Positions 16,787 to 23,759 of a stretch of 28,724 nucleotides of DNA are shown in pieces (position 1 is the first letter of the stretch; every line of letters begins with the position of its first letter). A program made the position numbers and the translations under genes. The DNA comes from JBECKQ01 sp040235375 (GTDB lineage: Bacteria > Planctomycetota > Phycisphaerae > UBA1845): assembly GCA_040235375.1 (NCBI GenBank), contig JBECKQ010000069.1, positions 1 through 28,724 on the forward strand. Direction: 5' to 3'. Below the pieces are notes generated by a model. It was not told the origin of the DNA and ran no database searches. It saw only the letters and a list, made by a program, of their open reading frames with translations.

Positions 16787-17709
16787 CCACGCTTTCCACC
16801 ATCAAATCCCTGTACCAGTCGATCGACATGCACGAGCCCGGCCCCGAGGTGGCCCGCGTCGTCGTGCACCACAACAAGGTCCTGCGAACGCACCTGGTGC
16901 AGGGCCTGGAGATCGAAGCGGCCGAGCATCCGGACGGCGTCGAGGCCCACGTCGTGGTGCGGGACAACGTGCGCATCCAGCAGCCCGTGCACATGTGCTT
17001 CGGCATGCTCCCCGAGCGCGGCTTGCAGCGCATCAAGCTGAACGTTCGCATGGAACCGGGCTCGAAGGCATCCCTGCTGGCCCACTGTACGTTCCCCAAC
17101 GCCGTCCAAGTCCGTCACGAGATGGACGCGGAAATTCGGGTCGAGGACGGAGCGGAATACTCGTACTTCGAAAGGCACGTGCACGGCCGCGCGGGCGGCG
17201 TGCTCGTTCTTCCGAAGGCCCGCGTGCAGGTGGACGCCGACGCCCGCTTCAAGACCGAGTTCGAGCTGATCAAGGGCTACGTCGGGCGGATCGACGTCGA
17301 TTACGAAACGCACGTCGGCGCGCGAAGCGTGCTCGAAATGGTGGCGCGGATCAGCGGGCATGGCGATGACCGGATTCGCATCAACGAGAAGGGGTGGCTC
17401 GACGGTGAGCACGCCCGCGGCGTCCTGACCAGCTATATCGCGGTGCGCGACCGGGCGCGGGCGGACATCCACAACACGCTGATCGCCACGGCGCCGTACG
17501 CGCGCGGACACGTCGACTGCAAGGAGATCGTCCAGGACGAAGCGATGGCGTCGGCGATTCCCGTCGTCGAGGTGAAACACCCGAAGGCGCACGTCACCCA
17601 TGAGGCCTCCATCGGCAGCGTCGACTCCAAGCAGCTCGAGACGCTCATGTCGCGCGGCCTGACGGAAGACGACGCCGTCGAGCTGATCATCCAGGGACTG
17701 CTGAGCTGA
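16783..17709 (+). CDS. short SufB/SufD-family scaffold protein
   Basis: A 308-residue SufBD-core protein. The C-terminal signature is clear: VVEVKHPKAHVTHEASIG followed by LMSRGLTEDDAVELIIQGLL. Cys246 (VDCKEIVQDEA) aligns by eye with E. coli SufB Cys405, and His273-Glu274 (THEAS) with His433-Glu434, the residues needed to build the nascent cluster, so it looks SufB-like in chemistry although short (canonical SufB is about 480-495). It lacks the long N-terminal extension of SufB. It is translationally coupled to the SufC-like ATPase. Such a two-gene sufC-sufB set without SufS, SufU/E or SufA matches what has been called a SUF-like minimal system (SmsCB); that match is from memory. Confidence 0.87.
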   Translation: MTTLSTIKSLYQSIDMHEPGPEVARVVVHHNKVLRTHLVQGLEIEAAEHPDGVEAHVVVRDNVRIQQPVHMCFGMLPERGLQRIKLNVRMEPGSKASLLAHCTFPNAVQVRHEMDAEIRVEDGAEYSYFERHVHGRAGGVLVLPKARVQVDADARFKTEFELIKGYVGRIDVDYETHVGARSVLEMVARISGHGDDRIRINEKGWLDGEHARGVLTSYIAVRDRARADIHNTLIATAPYARGHVDCKEIVQDEAMASAIPVVEVKHPKAHVTHEASIGSVDSKQLETLMSRGLTEDDAVELIIQGLLS

Positions 17710-17846
17710 CCGGGCGCCATGGGGCGCTCGGATACCCGATAGAAGTGCTGCCGGCAGGACGATCGCGCAATCGGGCGCGGCGATCGTTCGACGGCGCAGT
17801 CGAATTCGGTCCCTTCACGAGAACGATCAATTCAGGAGGACGGCGG

Positions 17847-18128
17847 ATGAGACTCAGCGTCATAGGTATGGCACTCGCAGGGGCGATTCTCTGGGGAGTG
17901 TTCGGCCTGTTTCTGGTCGGGCTGGCCAACCTCGCCTGGAAGGGCTATGGGCAATCGTTCCTCGACGTGATGGCAAGCATCTATCCCGGCTACCGCGCCA
18001 CGCCCAGCTTCGGCCAGGTGATTGTCGGCACGCTGTACGCACTGGTGGACGGCTTCGTGGGCGGCGCCATCTTCGCCTGGTTGTACAACGGGTTCTCCGG
18101 CCAGTCGGCGACGCCGCCGGTAGATTGA
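17847..18128 (+). CDS. small holin-like/bacterial two-TM membrane protein
   Basis: A 93-residue protein. ATG at 17847 follows a strong AGGAGG at 17834-17839. A first helix (about 5-28, MALAGAILWGVFGLFLVGL), a loop with YPGYRATPSFGQ, and a second helix (about 56-84) with the YALVDGFVGGAIFAWLYN pattern are seen. This pattern recurs in small bacterial membrane proteins that are often labelled bacteriophage holin, although no phage gene is near; the label should not be read as function. It follows the suf genes by 137 nt and converges with the osmoprotectant transporter. Confidence 0.75.
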   Translation: MRLSVIGMALAGAILWGVFGLFLVGLANLAWKGYGQSFLDVMASIYPGYRATPSFGQVIVGTLYALVDGFVGGAIFAWLYNGFSGQSATPPVD

Positions 18129-18156
18129 TACGCAACCCGTCACCGCCCGTCGCCAC

Positions 18157-18186
18157 GCGCGGCAAGGTCAATCCGCCTTGCCGCGC
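18157..18186. terminator. hairpin across the convergent gene ends
   Basis: A perfect 11-bp stem GCGCGGCAAGG (18157-18167) and CCTTGCCGCGC (18176-18186) around an 8-nt loop. The opu permease stop (18168-18170) lies in the loop and the small membrane gene stop lies 29 nt away, so it is placed to end both converging transcripts. There is no T-run on either side. Confidence 0.6.
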
Positions 18187-19757
18187 ACTTGGTTCAGCAG
18201 CCACCGGGCGGCCTGGTCGACCGTTTTCTTGTCCTGCTCGCGATCGACCATGGCGTTCGCCCGGCGCATGACCTCGACGGGGATGGCGCGGATCAGCGGG
18301 CTCAGCGCCTCGACGACCCCGGGGCGCCGGGCCGCCGACTCGGACAGGAGGAGAACGGCGTCGTACGGCGGAATCGCGTGGCGCGGGTCCGCCAGAACGA
18401 CCAGGTGGTAAGCGGCCATGCGGCCGTCGCTGGTGAAGGCCGATATCACATCAACTTCCTTGTCGCGCAACGCCTCGTACATGAACGTCGAGTCGTAGCT
18501 GATCTGATCGGCGAAGTGCAGCTTGTAGTCATCGCGTATCCTTCTCCACTCGGGCCGGCCGAAGAACTCGTAATCGCCGGCGATGGTCATGGCGGGCGCG
18601 TGAGGGGCCAGGTCGCCGATCGTGCGGATATGGAGCCGGTCGGCCTCGCTGCGACGCATCGCCAGCGCATAGGCGTTTTCGAATCCCAGAGGGCCGAGGC
18701 AACGAATGCCGTGCTCCCGGCGCAGCCAGCGCGTCACTTCGTGGAGCACGGTTTGGGCGTCTGCGGCTGTGTCACGCTTCATGTAGTTGGCCCAGATCGT
18801 GCCGGTGTAGTCCACGTAGCAGTCGATCTCTCCGTTGGCCAGCGCGTCAAAGACGACTGTTGAGCCGAGGCTTTCCTTCTTCCGGGCCGTAAAGCCGGCG
18901 CCTTCCAGAAGGTCGGTGATCGCGGTGGCGAGAATGTACTGCTCCGTGAACGTCTTCGCGCCGACGAGCAGCACGTTCTCACCGGTGACGGCCGCTTCTG
19001 GACGGCTGAACCAGCGCGTCGCCTTCGGAGCGATCATGCCGCCGACAAAGACGACGGCCAGTATGGTGCCCGCAATGATGCCGAGCGCTCGCCTGCGCTT
19101 CTCTACCGCTCGCTGAACGCCGCCGAGGAGCAGGTCGAGCAGCATGGCAAGCACCGCGGCGGCGACGCACCCGAACAGGACGGCCGTCCAGTTCCGCGTC
19201 TGGAGACCACGGAAAATGTAGTTCCCCAGGCACCGCTGACCGACCGGTGTGGCCAGCGTCGCGATGCCGACGACCCAGACCGTCGCCGTGCGGATGCCGG
19301 CGATGATCACCGGCGCCGCCAGCGGCAACTCGACGCGCCAGAGCACCTGGCGCGGCGTCATGCCCACGCCTCGGGCCGCCTCGGTGAGCGACGGTTCAAC
19401 GCCGAGAATACCGGTTACGGCGTTGCGAACGACGGGCAGCATGCTGTACAGCGTGAGAGCGATAACGGTCGGATAGAAACCGAGGGCGGAAATCTCCACG
19501 CCAAACCAGCGGGCGGATATCGCGCCCAGCACGGCCAGCAGAGGCACCATGAGAGCAAGCAGCGCCAAACTGGGAATCGTCTGCACGATGCTGACTGCCG
19601 TCAGCGTCGGGTAGCGCAGCCGGGGATGCTTCACAATGTAAATGGCCAGCGGCAGGCTGAGGCCGATGCCGATCACCAGCGGAATCACCGTGATCATCAG
19701 GTGGTTCGCCAGGTTGGCCGGCAGTATCTCGAATTGCTCGCGTATGTTCTCGGTCAT
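18168..19757 (-). CDS. osmoprotectant ABC transporter, fused permease/substrate-binding protein (OpuCB-OpuCC type)
   Basis: A 529-residue fusion. Residues of about 15-225 form the permease with the inner-membrane EAA loop (AARGVGMTPRQVLWRVELPLAAP). A single helix at about 228-247 links to an external solute-binding domain (about 262-529). The binding domain opens with GAKTFTEQYILATAITDLLE and contains the GEIDCYVDYTGTIW motif typical of OpuCC/ProX-like glycine betaine, carnitine or choline binders. The fused layout resembles OpuF-type transporters in which one gene replaces separate permease and binding proteins. The ATPase gene overlaps its start by 4 nt (19754-19757). Which compatible solute is bound cannot be said. 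Confidence 0.9.
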   Translation of the reverse strand: MTENIREQFEILPANLANHLMITVIPLVIGIGLSLPLAIYIVKHPRLRYPTLTAVSIVQTIPSLALLALMVPLLAVLGAISARWFGVEISALGFYPTVIALTLYSMLPVVRNAVTGILGVEPSLTEAARGVGMTPRQVLWRVELPLAAPVIIAGIRTATVWVVGIATLATPVGQRCLGNYIFRGLQTRNWTAVLFGCVAAAVLAMLLDLLLGGVQRAVEKRRRALGIIAGTILAVVFVGGMIAPKATRWFSRPEAAVTGENVLLVGAKTFTEQYILATAITDLLEGAGFTARKKESLGSTVVFDALANGEIDCYVDYTGTIWANYMKRDTAADAQTVLHEVTRWLRREHGIRCLGPLGFENAYALAMRRSEADRLHIRTIGDLAPHAPAMTIAGDYEFFGRPEWRRIRDDYKLHFADQISYDSTFMYEALRDKEVDVISAFTSDGRMAAYHLVVLADPRHAIPPYDAVLLLSESAARRPGVVEALSPLIRAIPVEVMRRANAMVDREQDKKTVDQAARWLLNQVRGKAD

Positions 19758-20533
19758 GAGGCTTCACCGGCCGACTCGACCATCCGCTCCAGGTGATCGG
19801 CCTGTCGCTTGGGCATGTCCATCAGTTGCCGGGTGTATTCGTGCTGGGAATTGACCAGGAGCTCGTAGGGGGTACCGCGGTCGACGATCCGCCCGCCATT
19901 CATGACGGCGATCCGATCGGCCATCAGCAGCGCCTCGGTCACGTCGTGCGTGACCATGACGGTGGTCAGGCCAAGACGGCGGTGGATGCGCCTGAACTCC
20001 TGCTGAAGGCCGTCGCGCGTGAGCGGGTCGAGCGCTCCGAACGGTTCGTCCATCAACATGATCCGGGGGCGCGCGGCCAGCGCCCGGGCGAGTCCGACAC
20101 GCTGGCGCTGCCCACCGGAGAGATGCCGCGGAAACCGGCCGCGATAGTCGTCCGGGGGCAGTCCTACCATCTCCAACAGTTCGTCGGTGCGCTGGTCGAT
20201 GTCGACACGCTTCCAGCGCAACAGTTCCGGCACGACGGCGACGTTCTCCTGCACGGTTCGGTGGGGAAACAGGCCGATGCCCTGAAAAACGTAGCCGATA
20301 CGCCGCCGAAGCGCAACGGGATCGATCGAGACGGCGTCCTGGCCATCGACGAGAATCGTGCCGCGGGAGGGCTCGATGAGGCGGTTGATCATCTTGAGGG
20401 TGGTCGTCTTGCCGCAGCCGGACTCGCCGAGCAGAACGAGAAGCTCCCCCGTGCCGACGTGCAAGTCGACACCCTCAACGGCAAAAGTTGCGCCGCCGTC
20501 GTACGTTTTGTAGACGGACTGAACGTTGATCAT
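19754..20533 (-). CDS. osmoprotectant ABC transporter ATPase (OpuCA/ProV type)
   Basis: A 259-residue ATPase. Walker A GESGCGKTT (36-44), Q-loop GYVFQGIGLFPHRTV, signature LSGGQRQRVGLARAL, Walker B IMLMDEPFGALDPLTRDGLQ and H-loop MVTHDVTEALLMADR are intact. The QGIGLFPH and DPLTRDGLQQEF patterns are typical of OpuCA/ProV ATPases for glycine betaine uptake. It lacks the C-terminal CBS pair that senses ionic strength in OpuA and OpuCA, so osmotic gating, if any, must come from elsewhere. It is the first gene of a two-gene operon, ATGA-coupled to the fused permease/binding protein. Confidence 0.92.
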   Translation of the reverse strand: MINVQSVYKTYDGGATFAVEGVDLHVGTGELLVLLGESGCGKTTTLKMINRLIEPSRGTILVDGQDAVSIDPVALRRRIGYVFQGIGLFPHRTVQENVAVVPELLRWKRVDIDQRTDELLEMVGLPPDDYRGRFPRHLSGGQRQRVGLARALAARPRIMLMDEPFGALDPLTRDGLQQEFRRIHRRLGLTTVMVTHDVTEALLMADRIAVMNGGRIVDRGTPYELLVNSQHEYTRQLMDMPKRQADHLERMVESAGEAS

Positions 20534-20833
20534 GAAAACACCGGCCCACCTTAATGGCCTTCCAGGAGACTGTCGTGAGGGAGGCGATTATAGCGGCGAT
20601 CCGCAGGAGCGGGCGGCCGGACGCGCCCGTAGGGCGGGATGCTCGAAGAAGCCTGCGCAATCCGCACATGCCTAGCACCCTGGCCGACGACGCGACGAAA
20701 AAAAACAGGACGCTTTTCCGCAGGCAGGGGATCACTGCCGCGTTTAACGGGCGGTCGGCAATTGAGCCGGCCGAAAAGGGGCATTAACTGGAGATTGCTG
20801 ACGTTTAGCTATGCAGGAAAGGTTGGTGTGACG
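20534..20833. other. divergent promoter region between opu and the DDP-repeat gene
   Basis: 300 bases between divergent start codons. An A8 run lies at 20698-20705 and a minus-strand TATAAT at 20592-20587. No RNA gene, riboswitch or small gene is apparent. The open plus-strand frame upstream of 20834 looks non-coding. Confidence 0.5.
20587..20592 (-). promoter_or_regulatory. candidate -10 box for the opu operon
   Basis: TATAAT on the minus strand, 53 nt before the opuCA-like start. No matching -35 hexamer is found at 16-18 nt spacing, so it may depend on an activator or be chance. Confidence 0.3.
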
Positions 20834-21700
20834 ATGAAGCGGCTCGTGGCTGTACTAGCCAGCGTATGCTTGTTGTATGCCGTATACCCGGCGGCAGCGA
20901 AGGGACCTGGGATGTCGAAGCAAGGCAATGGCCCCGGATTGAACCAGCAAGACAACATCACGCGTACCGTAACGAATATCGAGAACGGGGTACGCATCGA
21001 GGTCTCAACGGATGATCCGGCGCTTGTGCAGCGCATCCAGGAGCGACATGCCGAATCCGCCAACCATCCCCGAGGCCGCATGTTCAAGAACGTCACTCGC
21101 ACCGTGACGGACACGGACACCGGCGTCGTCATCGAAATGACCTCGGACGATCCGGATGTCGTCGCCCAACTCCAGAAGCGGTTTGCGGAAGGCAGTGGCC
21201 CGGGATTCGGTCGCTGGAACCGCGGCCCGCGCGGTCCGATGGCACCCATCGAAGGGGCCGTCCACGAGGTCACGAACCTCGACAACGGCGTGTCGATCAC
21301 GATTACGTCCGACGATCCGGCAGCCGTGCAAAAGATCCAGGAACGATTCACGCAGCAGAATCTGAACCAGCAGGCTCAGACCCAACAGAACGGCAAGGTC
21401 GCCCGGCAGCGCGGGCAGCGTGGCACGGGCATGGGTCAGGGCCGCCACCGTGGTATGCGTCACCGGGGTAACGGCCCCGGACCGCAGGGCTTCGGCCTGA
21501 TGCGCCCGATCGAAGGTACCGAACGGACCGTCACGACGCTGGACAACGGCGTGCAGATCGACATCACGTCGGAAGACCCCCAGGTCGTCAAGGAGTTGCA
21601 GGAGCGGTTCGCGAAGATGCCGGCCAGTCCAAAGGAGTGCCCGCGTGCCGCCCAGAAGGCCCCTGCGGGTGAGGACGTTGGCTCGAACTCGCTACCGTAG
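20834..21700 (+). CDS. secreted four-repeat (GVxIxxTSDDP) protein of unknown function
   Basis: A 288-residue protein. ATG 20834 opens a signal peptide (KRLVAVLASVCLLYAVYPAAA, cleavage near 22), so it is exported. Four copies of a roughly 30-residue unit follow at about 43-72, 87-118, 143-172 and 229-260. Each has the pattern (R/H)-x-V-T-x-x-x-x-G-V-x-I-x-(V/M/I)-(S/T)-(T/S)-(D/E)-D-P-x-x-V-x-x-(I/L)-Q-x-R. Linkers are rich in Gly, Arg, Gln, Met and His (GMGQGRHRGMRHRGNGPG), which might bind metal. Cys is nearly absent. I do not recognise a family. It precedes an ECF sigma/anti-sigma/CnrX-like set on the same strand, so a role in envelope metal or stress response is possible but inferred from context. 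Confidence 0.75.
   Translation: MKRLVAVLASVCLLYAVYPAAAKGPGMSKQGNGPGLNQQDNITRTVTNIENGVRIEVSTDDPALVQRIQERHAESANHPRGRMFKNVTRTVTDTDTGVVIEMTSDDPDVVAQLQKRFAEGSGPGFGRWNRGPRGPMAPIEGAVHEVTNLDNGVSITITSDDPAAVQKIQERFTQQNLNQQAQTQQNGKVARQRGQRGTGMGQGRHRGMRHRGNGPGPQGFGLMRPIEGTERTVTTLDNGVQIDITSEDPQVVKELQERFAKMPASPKECPRAAQKAPAGEDVGSNSLP
20960..21613 (+). repeat. four tandem-dispersed protein repeats (about 90-96 bp each)
   Basis: Units lie at about 20960-21049, 21092-21187, 21260-21349 and 21518-21613 inside the secreted protein gene. They share GV-I-(T/S)-DDP-V-Q-R at protein level but differ at DNA level, which points to old duplications. Confidence 0.75.
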
Positions 21701-21729
21701 CAGTAGGTAAATTGCTTGGAATTCGCGGG

Positions 21730-21760
21730 TGGCACGGCCTGGCGACGCCGGACCGTGCCA
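21730..21760. repeat. GGCACGG palindrome, HGQDARAT-related
   Basis: Arms TGGCACGG (21730-21737) and CCGTGCCA (21753-21760) around a 15-nt spacer, flanked by GGG and GCCC that extend the stem with one bulge. Its arms share GGCACGG with the palindrome at 6739-6765. It lies just after the DDP-repeat gene. Confidence 0.55.
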
Positions 21761-21796
21761 GCCCGCATTCTGGAGCACAGATATTCCGCCTGTGTA

Positions 21797-21815
21797 CACG
21801 GGCTGAACGCCCGTG
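21797..21815. repeat. CACGGGC palindrome, HGQDARAT-related
   Basis: Arms CACGGGC (21797-21803) and GCCCGTG (21809-21815) around TGAAC, followed by CCAC. The translation across it (TRAERPCHG) belongs to the same set of spurious peptides. Confidence 0.55.
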
Positions 21816-21824
21816 CCACGGTTG

Positions 21825-21845
21825 CGCCCCCGAAAAGCAGGGGCG
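21825..21845. repeat. inverted repeat before the ECF sigma gene
   Basis: CGCCCC (21825-21830) and GGGGCG (21840-21845) around CGAAAAGCA. It could end the DDP-repeat transcript or lie in the sigma leader; no T-run of note follows. Confidence 0.35.
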
Positions 21846-21893
21846 TGTCTTTACGCTGACTGTTTCTGACGGCGTGTCCAGGGGGAGTCCCGG

Positions 21894-22556
21894 TTGGCGG
21901 GCAGTGACACCACCCTAGAAAAGTGCGACACTGCGGGCGTTGTGAGTCCAAACGCCGAAGAATACGGTGCCGCACCGACTGAACCTTCGGCCGTTCCGCC
22001 GGTGACCGATGAGTCCCTGATGTCCGCGGTCGCCGCCGGTGATCTCGATGCGCTCGGCGAGCTTGTCCGCCGGCATCAGGATGTTGCCATTCGGCTTGCG
22101 CGCCGGTTGACCGGGGACACCGCGTCGGCTGACGACATCGCCCAGGATGCTTTCATTCGCGTCTATCGCGCGGCGAGCCGCTACCGGCCGCAGTCCAGAT
22201 TCACCACCTGGCTGTACCGAATCATCGTCAACCTCGCCTGGGATCATCGCCGCAGAACTCGCACGCAGATCGCACAGTCATCCGAACAGCACATTGCCGA
22301 ATCGGCCGATCCGGCCCAGGACCTGTCCCTGGCCGAAACGCAGAATGCGGTGAGGGCCGCCGTGCAGTCCCTTCCTCACCGCCAGCGGGTGGCCATCGTG
22401 CTGCATCGCTTCGAAGGCCAATCCGTGCGGCAGATCGCGAGGATTACGGGCTGGTCCGAATCGGCCGTCGAATCGTGCCTGGTGCGGGCGTACCGCCAAC
22501 TGAGGCGGGATCTGGCACATTGGGGGACGATTCAGGAAAAAAAAGCCGCAGGATGA
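21894..22556 (+). CDS. ECF-type RNA polymerase sigma factor
   Basis: A 220-residue two-domain sigma factor. Region 2 (about 52-122) has LGELVRRHQDVAIRLARRLTGD, the ADDIAQDAFIRVYRA core-binding helix and FTTWLYRIIVNLAWDHRRR. Region 4 (about 150-208) has LPHRQRVAIVLHRFEGQSVRQIARITGWSESAVES, the HTH for the -35 element. An N-terminal extension of about 40 residues is poorly conserved-looking; TTG 21894 has GGGGGAG just upstream, but an internal start such as GTG 21942 is possible. The last codons include an A8 run (22537-22544). The anti-sigma gene follows after 22-37 nt. It probably directs transcription of this cluster and of envelope genes in response to an external cue. Confidence 0.92.
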   Translation: MAGSDTTLEKCDTAGVVSPNAEEYGAAPTEPSAVPPVTDESLMSAVAAGDLDALGELVRRHQDVAIRLARRLTGDTASADDIAQDAFIRVYRAASRYRPQSRFTTWLYRIIVNLAWDHRRRTRTQIAQSSEQHIAESADPAQDLSLAETQNAVRAAVQSLPHRQRVAIVLHRFEGQSVRQIARITGWSESAVESCLVRAYRQLRRDLAHWGTIQEKKAAG

Positions 22557-22593
22557 CAGGGAGCCGTGCGTTTCACATGTGGAGCGAAGAACC

Positions 22594-23076
22594 GTGACCT
22601 GTCCAAGTGAGATCCAACTGATCCGGTTCGTTGCGGGCGACCTCAGCGCGGAGCAGGCCGAAACGGTCGCGAGGCACGTCGCCGAATGCCCCCGGTGCGC
22701 CGCGGCGTGCGAAGCGGAACGGAGCGTATGGGCCGTGCTCGGCAAATGGCCCGAGGACGAGCCCACCGGCGACCTTTGGCCGACCATCCGGGCGACTTGT
22801 GTGCTGGAGCGGCGACGCGGTCGCTGGCTGCCACGTACGACGAGCGGCGTGCTGCAAGCGGTGGCCAGCATCGCAATTGCAGTGGGGCTCGGTTGGGCAA
22901 CGGGCTCGTGGCTCGGCTCTCATGAACACTCGCCGGCACGGACGGCGGCCGAACCGTCGATCGAGGACGTGGTCAGGCCGCTCGGTCTGGACGAGTTTGC
23001 CACGAGCTCGGCGACGGGCCTGCAGTTCACTTTTGAAGCCGACGATGCGGACAGCCAGGAAGACGTGCCATCATGA
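22594..23076 (+). CDS. zinc-finger anti-sigma factor (ZAS), membrane-anchored
   Basis: About 160 residues from GTG 22594, which has GGAG 9 nt upstream; GTG 22579 is an alternative. The N-terminus carries the ZAS pattern His28-x3-Cys32-x2-Cys35 (HVAECPRC) plus Cys3, in a helical domain that clamps ECF sigma factors. A single membrane helix lies at about 88-110 (AVASIAIAVGLGWATGSWLG), followed by a roughly 50-residue acidic outer segment (EPSIEDVV, EADDADSQED). So it should hold the upstream sigma inactive at the membrane until a periplasmic signal arrives. Its stop overlaps the start of the next gene (ATGA at 23073), coupling it to the CnrX/Spy-like protein. Confidence 0.87.
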   Translation: MTCPSEIQLIRFVAGDLSAEQAETVARHVAECPRCAAACEAERSVWAVLGKWPEDEPTGDLWPTIRATCVLERRRGRWLPRTTSGVLQAVASIAIAVGLGWATGSWLGSHEHSPARTAAEPSIEDVVRPLGLDEFATSSATGLQFTFEADDADSQEDVPS

Positions 23077-23708
23077 AAAGGTCCAGCGTATTCATCCTGT
23101 CGTTGACCGCCGTCGCCTTTCTCGGCGGTTTGGTCGGATCGCTGAGCGCGAGGTCGGAGCGGACCGAGCCGGCCCCCGAGGTCAAACGTCCACGACACCT
23201 GCTCGGCAAGTGCCTCAGGCTGGATCCCGAGCGGCAGGCGCGAATCGAAGCGCTGGATCCGAAGTTCTCCGACGATCTCGACGCCCTGCGCGAGGACCTG
23301 GGTAATCACCGGCGCGAGCTCGCGGCACTGCTCGATGCCACGGAATCGACGGATGACGAGATTCGGGCCTGCGTCGAGCAGAGCATCGAAACGCACAATC
23401 GGCTCGAACGCCGGGTGCTCGAGCATCTTCTGCTCGTGCGGTCAGAACTGACGCCGGACGAGCAGAAGCGGCTGTTTCACTTCATTTCGGATCGGATTCG
23501 CCGGCACCATGCCGACGGTTTCGGCGGACCGCCGGGCGGCGAAGGATGGCGTGGGCGAAGAGGTGGACCAAATGCCGTAGACGGCGGCGCGACGGGGCGG
23601 GAGGACCGCGGGTGGCGCGGTAAAAAGCGCGGGCGCTGGGGCTCGGGCGCGCCGTTCGACGAATCGGACGAGCCCGGCCAGAATGATGATCAATCGGAAA
23701 ACGATTGA
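23073..23708 (+). CDS. CnrX/Spy-like periplasmic metal-resistance-family protein
   Basis: A 211-residue protein with an N-terminal signal anchor (about 5-25). The helical domain (about 38-150) fits the Metal_resist/CnrX-Spy pattern: LRLDPERQARIEALDPKF, long amphipathic helices with DLGNHRRELAALLDAT, EQSIETHNRLERRVLEHLLLVRSELTPDEQKRLFHFI, then HH. The tail (about 155-211) is Gly/Arg-rich and then acidic, low complexity. In Cupriavidus, CnrX binds Ni/Co in the periplasm and releases CnrY from sigma CnrH. The gene order sigma, anti-sigma, this protein is the same in function though not in gene order. His/Met/Asp ligands cannot be assigned here, so a chaperone (Spy) role is also possible. Confidence 0.77.
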   Translation: MKRSSVFILSLTAVAFLGGLVGSLSARSERTEPAPEVKRPRHLLGKCLRLDPERQARIEALDPKFSDDLDALREDLGNHRRELAALLDATESTDDEIRACVEQSIETHNRLERRVLEHLLLVRSELTPDEQKRLFHFISDRIRRHHADGFGGPPGGEGWRGRRGGPNAVDGGATGREDRGWRGKKRGRWGSGAPFDESDEPGQNDDQSEND

Positions 23709-23759
23709 TCGCAGGCGCGTGCGTTTTCAACTCGTTCCGGCGACCAGACAGGTGAGGCC

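Noticed and set aside
17847..18128. Phage holin and therefore a prophage remnant
   Set aside because: No other phage gene is near, and the pattern is common in small bacterial membrane proteins; the name is only a database habit.
20534..20833. Riboswitch or small RNA before the DDP-repeat gene
   Set aside because: No conserved riboswitch core or stable long stem could be recognised by eye.
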